Part shown: positions 8,742 through 16,887 of the stretch, piece by piece
Position numbering within the stretch: position 1 is the first letter of the stretch
Layout of the letters: each line of letters opens with the position of its first letter
NCBI GenBank assembly: GCA_947473355.1
Contig: CANJCQ010000007.1
Coordinates: forward strand, 1-64,000
DNA: 64,000 nt
From: Sphingomonadaceae bacterium
GTDB taxonomy: Bacteria; Pseudomonadota; Alphaproteobacteria; Sphingomonadales; Sphingomonadaceae
Direction of reading: 5' to 3'
Position numbers and translations under genes: made by a program
Notes under the pieces: generated by a model
Told to the model about the DNA's origin: nothing
Databases searched by the model: none
What the model saw: only the letters and a program-made list of their open reading frames with translations

Positions 8742-9629
8742 ATGCAGACTTCGGACATGGCGGCCAAGATGGCCGCCGGCAACGGTTTCATCGCCGCACT
8801 CGACCAGAGCGGCGGCTCGACCCCCAAGGCCCTGGCAGGCTATGGCATCGAGGCGGGGGCTTGGGGCAACGACGAGGAAATGTTCGGCCTTATCCACCAG
8901 ATGCGCAGCCGCATTATTTCCTCGCCCGCCTTCACCGGCGAAAAGGTCATCGGCGCGATTCTGTTCGAGCGGACCATGGACGGTACGGTCGGTGGCTTTT
9001 CGACCCCGGCCGCGCTGATCGCCAAGGGCGTGGTACCCTTCATCAAGATCGACAAGGGGCTTGAGGACGAAGTCAACGGCGTCCAACTGATGAAGCCGAT
9101 GCCGGAGCTTGATGCGCTGCTGGCCAAGGCAAGCGCGCTGGACGTCTATGGCACCAAGGAGCGTTCCGTGATCAATTCGGCCAATGCGGAAGGCATTGCC
9201 GCCGTGGTTGCCCAGCAGTTCGAGATCGGCCGTCAGGTGCTCAAGGCGGGGATGATGCCGATGCTCGAGCCAGAAATAAACATCAAGAGTGAGACGCGGG
9301 CCGAGTGCGACGCGATCATGCTCAAGGAAATTCTCAAGAACCTCGATGCGATGAGCGAGCAGGTCATGCTAAAGCTCAGCCTGCCGGTGCAGCCGGGCCT
9401 GTTTGGTCCCCTGGTTGATCACCCCAAGGTGCTGCGCGTCGTGGCGCTGTCGGGCGGCTACAAGCGTCCCGAGGCTTGCGTCGAGCTTTCGAAGAACCGC
9501 GGCATCATCGCAAGCTTCAGCCGGGCGCTGCTCGAAGATTTGCGCTTCCAGATGAGCGACGCCGAATTCGATGCATCGCTTGGCGGTGCAATTGACGATA
9601 TCTTCAAGGGCTCGACCCAGAAGGTTTGA
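8742..9629 (+). CDS. fba: Fructose-bisphosphate aldolase class I
   Basis: This Schiff-base aldolase splits or forms fructose-1,6-bisphosphate. The 295-residue product has the short bacterial class I layout: AALDQSGGSTPKAL near the N-terminus, FERTMDG, the FIKIDKG strand, LEPEINIKSE and MLKLSLPVQ, where the Schiff-base lysine is expected. The ATG at 8742 follows GGACC and begins at the conserved segment; the longer upstream frame belongs to no known family. The next gene starts one base after the stop. Confidence 0.93.
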   Translation: MQTSDMAAKMAAGNGFIAALDQSGGSTPKALAGYGIEAGAWGNDEEMFGLIHQMRSRIISSPAFTGEKVIGAILFERTMDGTVGGFSTPAALIAKGVVPFIKIDKGLEDEVNGVQLMKPMPELDALLAKASALDVYGTKERSVINSANAEGIAAVVAQQFEIGRQVLKAGMMPMLEPEINIKSETRAECDAIMLKEILKNLDAMSEQVMLKLSLPVQPGLFGPLVDHPKVLRVVALSGGYKRPEACVELSKNRGIIASFSRALLEDLRFQMSDAEFDASLGGAIDDIFKGSTQKV

Positions 9630-9630
9630 T

Positions 9631-10140
9631 ATGGCGGGCCCGCGCTGGATTACAGTAAATGACAGGATGCAGCGCGGATATCGCTATGCACTGGTCGAGC
9701 CGGAAGCCGTAAATGACGATCCGGGCTTCACGCCCGAGTTAACCCCGGCCGAAATGTTGGAACTGGGCGTGTTCGGCGGCAAGTATCTGACTGACTGCCA
9801 GGCGGAATTTCCGGCAAAGTGGTTCACTAACGCGCGCTTCTCGCCAGCGCGGGCTGACAGGACCTGCAACCATTTCGGGGTGATTGCCAGCCAGCCGCTT
9901 GCCGAATGGCGGCGCAAAGGCTGGATTCACCCTGACGATCCGCGCGGCTGGTTCCAATGGTATTGCCGCTATTTCATGGGACGCAGGCACGAAGACGATG
10001 CCCGGCAGATCGGCCGTTGGCGCAATTTCGCGCGTCACGCCGCGCAGGTCCGCAAGAATTGCGAGCCGGGCGATCCGTTTTGCCGCCCGAAGCAGCGACA
10101 GGCGCTGTTGCAGTGGGCCTATGACAGCCGATTGATGTGA
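9631..10140 (+). CDS. Conserved protein of unknown function
   Basis: A 169-residue soluble protein rich in W, R and Y (WRRKGWIHPDDPRGWFQW, RNCEPGDPFCRPKQRQALL), with several cysteines (C53, C80, C99, C147 and C154 or close). I recall similar proteins in many bacteria without a named function. Its ATG starts one base after the aldolase stop, and the ribosome site GAAGG lies within the aldolase 3' end, so translation is coupled. No catalytic motif is recognised. The aromatic-basic character could suit nucleic-acid binding, but this is speculation. Confidence 0.65.
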   Translation: MAGPRWITVNDRMQRGYRYALVEPEAVNDDPGFTPELTPAEMLELGVFGGKYLTDCQAEFPAKWFTNARFSPARADRTCNHFGVIASQPLAEWRRKGWIHPDDPRGWFQWYCRYFMGRRHEDDARQIGRWRNFARHAAQVRKNCEPGDPFCRPKQRQALLQWAYDSRLM

Positions 10141-10156
10141 GTGCGCAAGTTCACAG

Positions 10157-10534
10157 TCAGCCCGAAAACCGGAAACCAAACCGATAGTCGCGCATCCTGA
10201 GTTGCCGCTGAATGGATCGGGGCGGCATGACTGAATCCAGTTCGAGTTGGCCATCGGCCACTGCGACACTCTTGCCGAGTGTAAGTTCACGGGTGGCGGT
10301 CTCCCGGCCCGTCCCGATTCTAGCAAGGATCCGCACTTCACCGGCCCAGACGCAACGCGCCTCCATCGGGCAGCGGCTGTCTGAGAGAAGGCGGAGTGGT
10401 GTCACTCGAGGGCCGCCGACACGCACGGTCTGCCCGAATCTGGCTATGGTTGTGCCGTCGGATGCGGCCTCGGCCGGCAAAGTGGCGCAGGCGGCAAGCA
10501 GTACGACTGCGTAAAGGGGGAAAATCATTTTCAT
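10157..10534 (-). CDS. Putative lipoprotein
   Basis: The 125-residue product starts with a basic residue, a hydrophobic stretch and a lipobox LLAAC ending at C15, so it is probably lipid-anchored. The rest is a small beta-rich domain with two cysteines in SRCPMEARCVWAGE, likely a disulfide. This pattern recurs in small alphaproteobacterial lipoproteins of unknown role. It is convergent with the gene on its left and divergent from thiE. Confidence 0.7.
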   Translation of the reverse strand: MKMIFPLYAVVLLAACATLPAEAASDGTTIARFGQTVRVGGPRVTPLRLLSDSRCPMEARCVWAGEVRILARIGTGRETATRELTLGKSVAVADGQLELDSVMPPRSIQRQLRMRDYRFGFRFSG

Positions 10535-10588
10535 GGCCCCATTATCGCTATTGCCGATGAACGGTTTCCGAATGGTGGTTCAGACGAT

Positions 10589-11218
10589 ATGGGCTTGGCA
10601 ATGAGCCTTTGCCAACTCTATCTGATCTCGCCCCTCAACGTCGGCGGCATGTTTCCCGAACGGCTGGTCCGGGCGCTTGACGCAGGGCAAGTCGCCGCCT
10701 TCCAGTTCCGCGTCAAGGATCTTGACGAACATTCCGCAGCCGCGCTGGCCGAACCCTTGCAGCGCATCTGCGCCGACCGCGAGGTCTCCTTCATCGTCAA
10801 CGATTCGATCAGCCTGGCCAAGCGGCTTGGCGCGGATGGTGTGCATCTTGGCCAGACGGACGGCACGATCACCGAGGCGCGGGAGCGGTTGGGGCGAGAT
10901 GCGCAGATCGGGGTGACCTGCCATGCCAGCCGTCATCTGGCGATGGAAGCCGGTGAGGCCGGGGCGGACTATGTCGCCTTCGGGGCATTTTTTGCGACCA
11001 CGACCAAGCAGGTCGAACACTTCGCCGAGCCCGAAATCCTGACCTGGTGGCAAGGGCTGTTCGAGCTGCCCTGCGTTGCCATTGGCGGGATCGCGCCGGA
11101 AAATGCACGCGAGCTGGCCCTTGCCGGGGCCGATTTTCTGGCGGTGTCGGGTGCGGTATGGAATGGCGATGAAGCAGCGGTAGTGGCGGCCTTCCACGCG
11201 GCGATAGCCGGAAAATAG
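10589..11218 (+). CDS. thiE: Thiamine-phosphate synthase
   Basis: ThiE joins HMP-pyrophosphate and HET-phosphate to give thiamine monophosphate. The 209-residue TIM-barrel protein shows the family landmarks LYLISP at the start, FQFRVKD, FIVNDSISLAKRLGADGVHLGQTD, VTCHAS, a phosphate-binding FFATTTK loop, and AIGGIAPENA with the following GADFLAVSGAVW. ATGs at 10589 and 10601 are both possible. No TPP riboswitch motif is seen upstream. Thiamine diphosphate is the cofactor of the nearby transketolase. Confidence 0.87.
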   Translation: MGLAMSLCQLYLISPLNVGGMFPERLVRALDAGQVAAFQFRVKDLDEHSAAALAEPLQRICADREVSFIVNDSISLAKRLGADGVHLGQTDGTITEARERLGRDAQIGVTCHASRHLAMEAGEAGADYVAFGAFFATTTKQVEHFAEPEILTWWQGLFELPCVAIGGIAPENARELALAGADFLAVSGAVWNGDEAAVVAAFHAAIAGK

Positions 11219-11303
11219 CACCTCCCTGTGAACCATTTGGCGCTTGCCTGCGTTTAGGGTTCAGCGGCACAAGTCTGGCCGCAGCACCAGCAGTGAGAGC
11301 GCC

Positions 11304-11708
11304 ATGATGACCAACCTGATTTCCTATGTTGCCGCGCTGGTGGTGTTTGTCGCCGTCGATATGGTCTGGCTCGGCACAATGTCGGGCCGGTTGTACAAGC
11401 CGATCCTTGGCGACATTCTGGCGCCGCAGTTCAATATGGCTGCCGCTGCCGCTTTCTATCTGCTTTACCCGATCGGGCTGGTGATTTTTGCGATCAATCC
11501 TGCGCTCAAGGCCGGCGGTGTTTCGACCGCGCTGCTTTATGGCGCGCTGTTCGGCTTCTTCACTTACGCGACCTATGATCTGACCAATCAGGTCACGCTG
11601 CGCAACTGGTCGAGTTTGCTGACCGTCGTCGATATAGCGTGGGGTTCGTTCCTTGGCGCGGTGACCGCCGCCAGCACTTTCTGGATTGTCAGCCGCTTCG
11701 CCGCCTAA
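11304..11708 (+). CDS. DUF2177 family membrane protein
   Basis: The 134-residue product has four membrane helices and the DUF2177 pattern (AVDMVWLG near the start, GALFGFFTYATYDLTN in the middle). In Rhodobacter the ECF11/ChrR regulon contains proteins of this type, and here the sigma factor lies 1.5 kb away. ATG 11304 is chosen because the membrane helix follows directly and GAGAG precedes it. It is convergent with the DUF1295 gene, overlapping by four bases. Function unknown; a membrane-lipid role is plausible. Confidence 0.8.
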   Translation: MMTNLISYVAALVVFVAVDMVWLGTMSGRLYKPILGDILAPQFNMAAAAAFYLLYPIGLVIFAINPALKAGGVSTALLYGALFGFFTYATYDLTNQVTLRNWSSLLTVVDIAWGSFLGAVTAASTFWIVSRFAA

Positions 11709-12502
11709 TCGCGGCGCGGAGGGGCCGGGAAAAAGGCGTTGGTCCGCCGCGCATAGGCGGCGAAAGCCTCGGGCCGGGTGCGCCGCATGTGCGCTTCGAG
11801 CGGCGGAATGCCGGAGGCGTAAACCAGCGTCCAATACATAAACAGCGGCGCCAGCAAGGCCAGCCAGCCCGGCGTAAAGGTGCCGCCGATTGCCAGCAGG
11901 GGAAATGCGTACCAGCACAGCCACTCGCAGAAATAGTTGGGGTGACGTGACCAGGACCACAGGCCTTTGTCGCAAATGGTATGGGGGGCTGCGTTCCGCT
12001 TGAAATTGTGCAATTGCGAATCGGCGAGAGCTTCGCCCATGATGCCCAGCGCAAAGATCACAATCGCCAGCCCGTCCAGCCAGCGAAAATGCGGGTCGGG
12101 ATGATGCGCCGCCAGCATCACCGCGCCGACCAGCAACAGTGCGATCGCCGCCTGCGCCTGCAGGAACCAGAACAGCCGCAAGGCCGCTTTCGGCCCCCAG
12201 CTCTCCATTTTGGCGCGATAGCGCGGATCGTCGGGCACCTTGCGGGTGCGGCTGAAGATGTGGCCGCCCAGCCTCACCGACCAGCAAGCAGCCAGTGCCG
12301 CAGCCAGCCACTGCCGCCAATCGGGCGCTGCCCCGCCTTGCAGCGGCGCCAGCGCCAGCGCGCAGGCCACGGCGCCGGTGCCGAAGGTCCAGATCGTGTC
12401 GATCCAGCCCGAATTTCTGGTCATACGTTGCACCTGCCACGCGCCAGCCATTATGATCGCCAGCGCCAGCGCCGCGACGAACAGGCCTGTGAGCAGCCCC
12501 AT
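11705..12502 (-). CDS. DUF1295 protein (steroid 5-alpha-reductase-like)
   Basis: A 265-residue multi-pass membrane protein with about six helices. The C-terminal half has the conserved SRHPNYFCEWLCWYAF segment and the YARRTNAFFP end typical of DUF1295, a family in the isoprenylcysteine methyltransferase / steroid reductase fold that uses a soluble cofactor and a lipid substrate. It starts one base after the chrR stop on the same strand, so it should be expressed with rpoE-chrR. That fits a lipid-modifying response to singlet oxygen. Exact chemistry unknown. Confidence 0.85.
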   Translation of the reverse strand: MGLLTGLFVAALALAIIMAGAWQVQRMTRNSGWIDTIWTFGTGAVACALALAPLQGGAAPDWRQWLAAALAACWSVRLGGHIFSRTRKVPDDPRYRAKMESWGPKAALRLFWFLQAQAAIALLLVGAVMLAAHHPDPHFRWLDGLAIVIFALGIMGEALADSQLHNFKRNAAPHTICDKGLWSWSRHPNYFCEWLCWYAFPLLAIGGTFTPGWLALLAPLFMYWTLVYASGIPPLEAHMRRTRPEAFAAYARRTNAFFPAPPRRD

Positions 12503-13153
12503 CTAGATCGCAATCAGCGGCTGGATCAGCCGCCCGACGAACCCGTGCAAGGTCAGCCGACCGCGCATGGCGACCAGGCTGATGCAGGGGCCTTCGTTGC
12601 CAATCGTGATCTCATGATCACTCGCATGATCACCGCAATCGAAATCACCCGGGCCATAGCGCTGGCCATCGTGGCTGAAACTGCCGGTCAGCACGCAGGT
12701 CATTTCCGCCTCCTGGTGACCATGCGGCAACAGCCGGATGCCCGGTTTTGCCTTGAGCAGGAACACCCGCGTCGGGCTCTCCGCCGCAGGCTTCAGGCGT
12801 TGGATCTTAAGCCCCGGCGCAACCCAGCGCCATGGCTCGGTGTGCAGGCGGCGCACGAAGGCTGGAAGGCCGCCAAGTTCGCGCAAGTGTTTGCTGGGCG
12901 GCGGGGGAGCGGTCTGCACTGGCGCAGCCTCATCCAGCCGCGCCGTAATCCGCTCCAGTGCGCCATCGGTCATCGCCTCGCCCGTAAGCGCGCCGAGCAG
13001 CGCTCCACCGGCGTGCTCCATCGCGCCGACGAAGCCGCGACACTGGCTGCAAGCCAGCAAATGGGTGGCGAGTGCGATCTGCTCGCCGGGATCAAGCGTG
13101 CCCGCCGCATAGCCAAGCAGCAGGTCTTCGGTAGGATGACAGGTGATGCTCAT
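12503..13153 (-). CDS. chrR: ChrR anti-sigma factor with cupin domain
   Basis: ChrR holds its ECF sigma factor inactive until singlet oxygen or related oxidants appear. The 216-residue product has the N-terminal zinc-binding anti-sigma domain with H6, H31, C35 and C38, the same ligand positions described for Rhodobacter ChrR. A C-terminal cupin domain has a second metal site H144-x-H146-x3-E150 and H180 (H176 nearby). It follows the sigma gene by eight bases. Retention of both metal sites predicts a fully regulated pair. Confidence 0.95.
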   Translation of the reverse strand: MSITCHPTEDLLLGYAAGTLDPGEQIALATHLLACSQCRGFVGAMEHAGGALLGALTGEAMTDGALERITARLDEAAPVQTAPPPPSKHLRELGGLPAFVRRLHTEPWRWVAPGLKIQRLKPAAESPTRVFLLKAKPGIRLLPHGHQEAEMTCVLTGSFSHDGQRYGPGDFDCGDHASDHEITIGNEGPCISLVAMRGRLTLHGFVGRLIQPLIAI

Positions 13154-13161
13154 GTCACGCC

Positions 13162-13731
13162 TTACAGCAAGCTGCGCAGTTTTGCGGCGGCAAGCCGCAT
13201 GCGCGATTTGACCGTGCCCAAGGGGATTTCCAGCAGTTCGGCAATGCGGCCATGGGCCTCCTCCTGATAGAATGACAGTTCGATCACCCGCCGCTGATCG
13301 GGCGGCAGACTTGCCAGCGCCCGGCGGACCTGCTCGCCCGACTGGCGCTGCACTAGCGCCGCGTCGGGCAGCGGAGCATCATCGCAAAGGTATTCGTCGT
13401 CAATATCGCTTGCGCCTTGCGTCGCATCGCCGCGCGTGCGGCGCAGCGCATCAATCCGCAAATTGCGCGCGATGGTAAAGATCCAGGCTGCGGCGTCGCC
13501 GGCGCCGGGATCGAATTTTTCCGCTTTGCGCCAGACGCGCAGCAAAGCCTCCTGGGCCAGCTCCTCGGCCATATGCTCGTCGAGACCAGAGCGGCGCAGG
13601 AAGGCTTTGATGCGTGGCGCGAAATGGCCAAACAACTGGCCAAAGGCGGCCTTGTCCTGCTTCCGGGCAATCGCGAGGATCAGCGCGGACCATTGCTGGG
13701 GCGGGCGGACTTCTGCATTGCCATCCGACAT
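13162..13731 (-). CDS. rpoE: ECF11-type RNA polymerase sigma factor (RpoE)
   Basis: A 189-residue ECF sigma factor with region 2 (FGHFAPRIKAFLRRSGLDEHMAEELAQEAL..VWRKAEKFDP) and region 4 (SLPPDQRRVIELSFYQEEAHGRIAELLEIPLGTVKSRMRLA). The partner is the ChrR protein encoded next, which defines the ECF11 group. ATG 13731 is chosen because GAGGGG stands upstream and the product then starts like its homologues; an upstream extension is atypical. A divergent palindromic promoter region follows on the right and suggests autoregulation plus control of the flavoprotein unit. Confidence 0.93.
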   Translation of the reverse strand: MSDGNAEVRPPQQWSALILAIARKQDKAAFGQLFGHFAPRIKAFLRRSGLDEHMAEELAQEALLRVWRKAEKFDPGAGDAAAWIFTIARNLRIDALRRTRGDATQGASDIDDEYLCDDAPLPDAALVQRQSGEQVRRALASLPPDQRRVIELSFYQEEAHGRIAELLEIPLGTVKSRMRLAAAKLRSLL

Positions 13732-13851
13732 TGCCTGCCCCTCTTGCGCCTGTCCCTTATGCACGACGCGCGCAGCCCGCATGGCACAAATCCCCGCGAT
13801 CGGCGAGGGCCAAACGGCCATCTGGGTTGGGCATAGGACCTCCATGGCTGC

Positions 13852-13880
13852 TCAAACGCAGCAAAATGCAATTTGGATCA
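13852..13880 (-). promoter_or_regulatory. Possible ECF11 promoter of rpoE-chrR
   Basis: On the minus strand TGATCC (13880-13875) is followed after 18 bases by TTTGA. The -35 element is perfect but the -10 element departs from the TA-rich ECF11 consensus, so this may be weak. It mirrors the promoter of the divergent flavoprotein gene; the two -35 elements form the arms of one palindrome. Confidence 0.4.
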
Positions 13881-13888
13881 CTCGGTGG

Positions 13889-13917
13889 TGATCCAATCTT
13901 GCGGCGGCTGCGTAACG
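13889..13917 (+). promoter_or_regulatory. ECF11 (RpoE) promoter of the flavoprotein unit
   Basis: TGATCC at 13889-13894, an 18-base spacer and TAACG at 13913-13917 match the Rhodobacter RpoE promoter pattern TGATCC-N17/18-TA. Transcription would start only about 8-10 bases before the ATG at 13932, so the message would be nearly leaderless. Its -35 is one arm of the inverted repeat TTGGATCA-N8-TGATCCAA (13873-13896). Confidence 0.7.
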
Positions 13918-13931
13918 CCTCATCAGTGTCT

Positions 13932-15299
13932 ATGTTCCAACCCGCATCGCCCGATGGCACGCTCAAAATTGCCGTCATCGGCTCGGGCGTCTCCGGCCTT
14001 TCCGCTGCCTGGCTGCTCGGCAAGCGCCACAATGTGACGATTTACGAAGCGGCAGACCGTGCGGGCGGCCATGCCAATACGGTTACGGTGGAAAGCGGCG
14101 GGCAGGATATCCCGGTCGATACCGGCTTCATCGTGTTCAACCGCATGACCTATCCCAATCTCACCGCACTGTTTGATCACCTGCAGGTCCCGACCGAGCT
14201 TACCCGTATGTCGTTCGCCGCTTCGCTCGATCATGGCGGCATGGAATATGCCGGGGGCTCCGGCCTTGGCGGGCTGTTTGCGCAGAAGGCCAATGCGCTG
14301 CGCCCGCGCTTCCTCTCGATGCTGGCGGGGGTGCGCAGATTTTATCGCAATGCCGTCATCGATTCCGCTGAGCCGGGCTTTGAAAAGTTGTCGCTCGGCG
14401 AATATGTCGCGCGCGGCAACTACAGCGATGCCTTCCGCGATGATCACCTGCTGCCGATGGGTAGTGCGATCTGGTCAGCCAGCAAGGCGGAAATGCTGGC
14501 GTTCCCGGCGCTGGCCTACATCCGCTTTCATTCCAACCATGGCCTGCTGCAGATCGCCGGGCGACCGGCATGGGAGACCGTTACCGGCGGCAGCGCGGTC
14601 TATGTGCAGCGCCTGCTGGACGAATACTCGGGCCGGATCCGGCTGGGCCGGGCGGTCGTGCGCATCGAGCGCGATACTGACGGCGTGCGGATTTTTGATT
14701 CGCAGGGCAACTGCGAGCTCTTCGACCACGTCGTAATCGCGGCTCACGCCAATCAGGCCCTCGCCATGCTCGCCGCGCCCAGCGAGCTGGAGTGCGCGCT
14801 GCTCGGCAAATTCCGCTATCAGCGCAATCATGCCGTGCTCCATTCCGATCCTTCGTTTATGCCCCGCAGGCAAGCGGCCTGGGCCTGCTGGAACTATATC
14901 GGCGGCGAGCACAGCGATGGCAGCGACGCCAGCTTCACCTACTGGATGAACCGACTGCAAAACCTGCCCGGCAAGAAGCAGTTTTTCGTCACGCTCAATC
15001 CCAAGCACCCGGTGCGGCCGGACGCGATGCACCACAGCGAAATCTACGACCATCCGCTGTTCGATGCCGAAGCAATCGCGGCACAGAGCCAGCTTTGGCA
15101 ATTGCAGGGAAGTCAGCGCACCTGGTTCTGCGGGGCCTATTTCGGCGCTGGGTTCCATGAGGATGGCCTGCAGGCCGGGCTGGCTGTTGCCGAACAGCTT
15201 GGCGGGGTGGAGCGGCCCTGGCAGGTCGCCGATCCCTCGGGTCGCATCGCGCTGGGGCCGAGGCCCGCCAGCCGGAGCGCCACTGAATTCGCGCCGTGA
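13932..15299 (+). CDS. FAD-dependent amine-oxidase-like protein
   Basis: A 455-residue flavoprotein with the dinucleotide-binding motif IAVIGSGVSGLSAAWLL at residues 13-29, followed by a GGHANTV segment and an FAD-contacting C-terminal GAYFGAGFHEDGLQAG. It belongs to the NAD(P)-binding, amine-oxidase-like group (COG2907 type) found in RpoE/ChrR regulons beside DUF1365 and cyclopropane-fatty-acid-synthase-like genes. It could act on unsaturated or modified fatty acyl chains, for instance in furan fatty acid formation as known in Rhodobacter; that link is inference. The usual cfa-type methyltransferase is missing nearby. Its last bases overlap the DUF1365 start (GTGA). Confidence 0.85.
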   Translation: MFQPASPDGTLKIAVIGSGVSGLSAAWLLGKRHNVTIYEAADRAGGHANTVTVESGGQDIPVDTGFIVFNRMTYPNLTALFDHLQVPTELTRMSFAASLDHGGMEYAGGSGLGGLFAQKANALRPRFLSMLAGVRRFYRNAVIDSAEPGFEKLSLGEYVARGNYSDAFRDDHLLPMGSAIWSASKAEMLAFPALAYIRFHSNHGLLQIAGRPAWETVTGGSAVYVQRLLDEYSGRIRLGRAVVRIERDTDGVRIFDSQGNCELFDHVVIAAHANQALAMLAAPSELECALLGKFRYQRNHAVLHSDPSFMPRRQAAWACWNYIGGEHSDGSDASFTYWMNRLQNLPGKKQFFVTLNPKHPVRPDAMHHSEIYDHPLFDAEAIAAQSQLWQLQGSQRTWFCGAYFGAGFHEDGLQAGLAVAEQLGGVERPWQVADPSGRIALGPRPASRSATEFAP

Positions 15300-16045
15300 G
15301 CACCAGTTCGGCGATCTACGTCGGCGCGGTGATGCATCGCCGCCTGGCGCCGCGCCGCCACCGCTTCCGCTATCGAGGCTTCTGGCTGCTGCTCGATCTG
15401 GACCAGCTGGACTGGCTGGATTCGCGGCTGTGGCTGTTCTCGTACAATCGCTTCAACCTGTTCAGCTTCTTCAATCGGGACCATGGCGATGGCAGTGCCA
15501 CGCCGCTGCGTGCGCAGATCGAAGCACAGCTTGACGAGGCGGGCATCGATTGGTCCGGTGGCAGCATCCGCTTGCTCTTCATGCCGCGCTCGCTGGGGCA
15601 CTGCTTCAATCCGCTCAGCGTCTACTTCTGTGACCATGCCGATGGGCGCCCGGCGGCGCTTGTCTATCAGGTGCACAACACTTTCGGCGAGCGCCACTCC
15701 TATGTTCTGCCGGCGCGGGGGCAGGGGCGCCAGCTGCAGGCCTGCGATAAGGCGTTCTACGTCTCGCCCTTCATGGACATGGAACTGCGCTATGAATTCG
15801 CTGTCTCCATGCCTGCCGAACGGCTCAATCTGGCTATCCGCCTGCGCCAGAAGGGAGAGACGCTGCTGGTGGCGGTGCTTGCGGGCGAGCGGCGCGTGCT
15901 TGATGACCGGGCGCTGCTACGGCTGTTCCTGACCATTCCGGCGCAGACGCTGACCACGGTTGCGGCGATTCACTGGCAGGCCTTGCGGCTGTGGCTCAAG
16001 GGCCTGCGCATCCGCCGTCATGTCCCGGCGGAAGCTGCGGCCTAA
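15296..16045 (+). CDS. DUF1365 protein
   Basis: A 249-residue protein matching DUF1365: an early H-x-R cluster (MHRRLAPRRHRFRYRGFW), FMPRSLGHCFNPLSVYFC and YQVHNTFGERHSYVLP, with KAFYVSPFMDM later. A GTG start at 15296 overlaps the flavoprotein stop by four bases, so the pair is translationally coupled. Families of this kind accompany amine-oxidase-like flavoproteins in the ECF11 regulon and probably take part in fatty-acid modification; the reaction has not been assigned with confidence. Confidence 0.87.
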   Translation: MSTSSAIYVGAVMHRRLAPRRHRFRYRGFWLLLDLDQLDWLDSRLWLFSYNRFNLFSFFNRDHGDGSATPLRAQIEAQLDEAGIDWSGGSIRLLFMPRSLGHCFNPLSVYFCDHADGRPAALVYQVHNTFGERHSYVLPARGQGRQLQACDKAFYVSPFMDMELRYEFAVSMPAERLNLAIRLRQKGETLLVAVLAGERRVLDDRALLRLFLTIPAQTLTTVAAIHWQALRLWLKGLRIRRHVPAEAAA

Positions 16046-16062
16046 TTCAGGAAAGCCCTAAA

Positions 16063-16869
16063 TCAGGAAAGAAAGGCCCGCACCGCGGCAATCGCCGGGA
16101 CGAGGCGTTCTTCCGGCCCCATGCCAGCTTCCGCCTTCGCTGCCATTGGCAATTCCAGCCCGATCGTTACTTCGCGGGGCAGGGCCGCCAGCAATTCGTC
16201 CAGCGGCAAATCTCCTTCGCCCGGCGTAAGCCGGTTGTCGCGGGCTTCCATGCCATAATCAGGATTGGTCGCGGGCATTGGCACGTCGCAGATCTGGAAA
16301 TAGCCGATCACAGCCGGATCGACATGGGCCAGATCTGCTGCCTGCGATCCGCCGCGATAGAAATGCATTGCATCGATCAGCACCCTCGCATTGGCCGCGC
16401 CGCTCTCCGCCACAAAGTCCGCTGCCTCGTGCACATTTATCGGCCACATCATCGGCATATATTCGAGCGCCGCGAGCATGCCGCGCGCCGCTGCCATCTG
16501 GGCATAGAGCGCGAACTGGTCGAAGGCGCGAGGGCGGTCTTGTTCCATGACGATGCAATTGACCATCGGCGCGCCCAGTTCGGCCATCACGTCCATGGTC
16601 GTGGCCATATCGGCGATTTCCATGCCGGGCAGGATCAGGAACCCTTCTCCCAGCGAGACTGCGACATTGTTAGCGCTCAACGCCGCTTTGGTGTCACGCA
16701 GCAGTGCTGGATCACTGCGTAGATCCCAGGCGGGATAACCATGTGGATTGGCGGCAATCGGGCTGGGGGCAAAGCCGACCTTGCCCATGCCCAGCCTCGC
16801 CGCCAGTTCGACATATTGCACCGGCGGCATGCCCAGCGCGCTGATGAATTCAAGGGCCAGCCGGTCCAT
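16063..16869 (-). CDS. Sugar phosphate isomerase/epimerase-like TIM-barrel protein
   Basis: A 268-residue protein of the AP-endonuclease-2 / xylose-isomerase-like fold. Likely metal ligands lie in the strands ALEYMP (E), VLIDAMHF (D and H), FQICDVPMP and IGLELPM (E), the pattern of this barrel. The group covers isomerases, epimerases and dehydratases, so the substrate is open. It is the last gene of a long minus-strand run starting at the F420 genes and follows the MarR regulator by 18 bases. Confidence 0.7.
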   Translation of the reverse strand: MDRLALEFISALGMPPVQYVELAARLGMGKVGFAPSPIAANPHGYPAWDLRSDPALLRDTKAALSANNVAVSLGEGFLILPGMEIADMATTMDVMAELGAPMVNCIVMEQDRPRAFDQFALYAQMAAARGMLAALEYMPMMWPINVHEAADFVAESGAANARVLIDAMHFYRGGSQAADLAHVDPAVIGYFQICDVPMPATNPDYGMEARDNRLTPGEGDLPLDELLAALPREVTIGLELPMAAKAEAGMGPEERLVPAIAAVRAFLS

Positions 16870-16887
16870 TATTCTCTCCTTGCCGGA

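Noticed and set aside
10535-10588. TPP riboswitch before thiE
   Set aside because: The gap is only 54 bases, and the conserved CTGAGA and related motifs are not seen.
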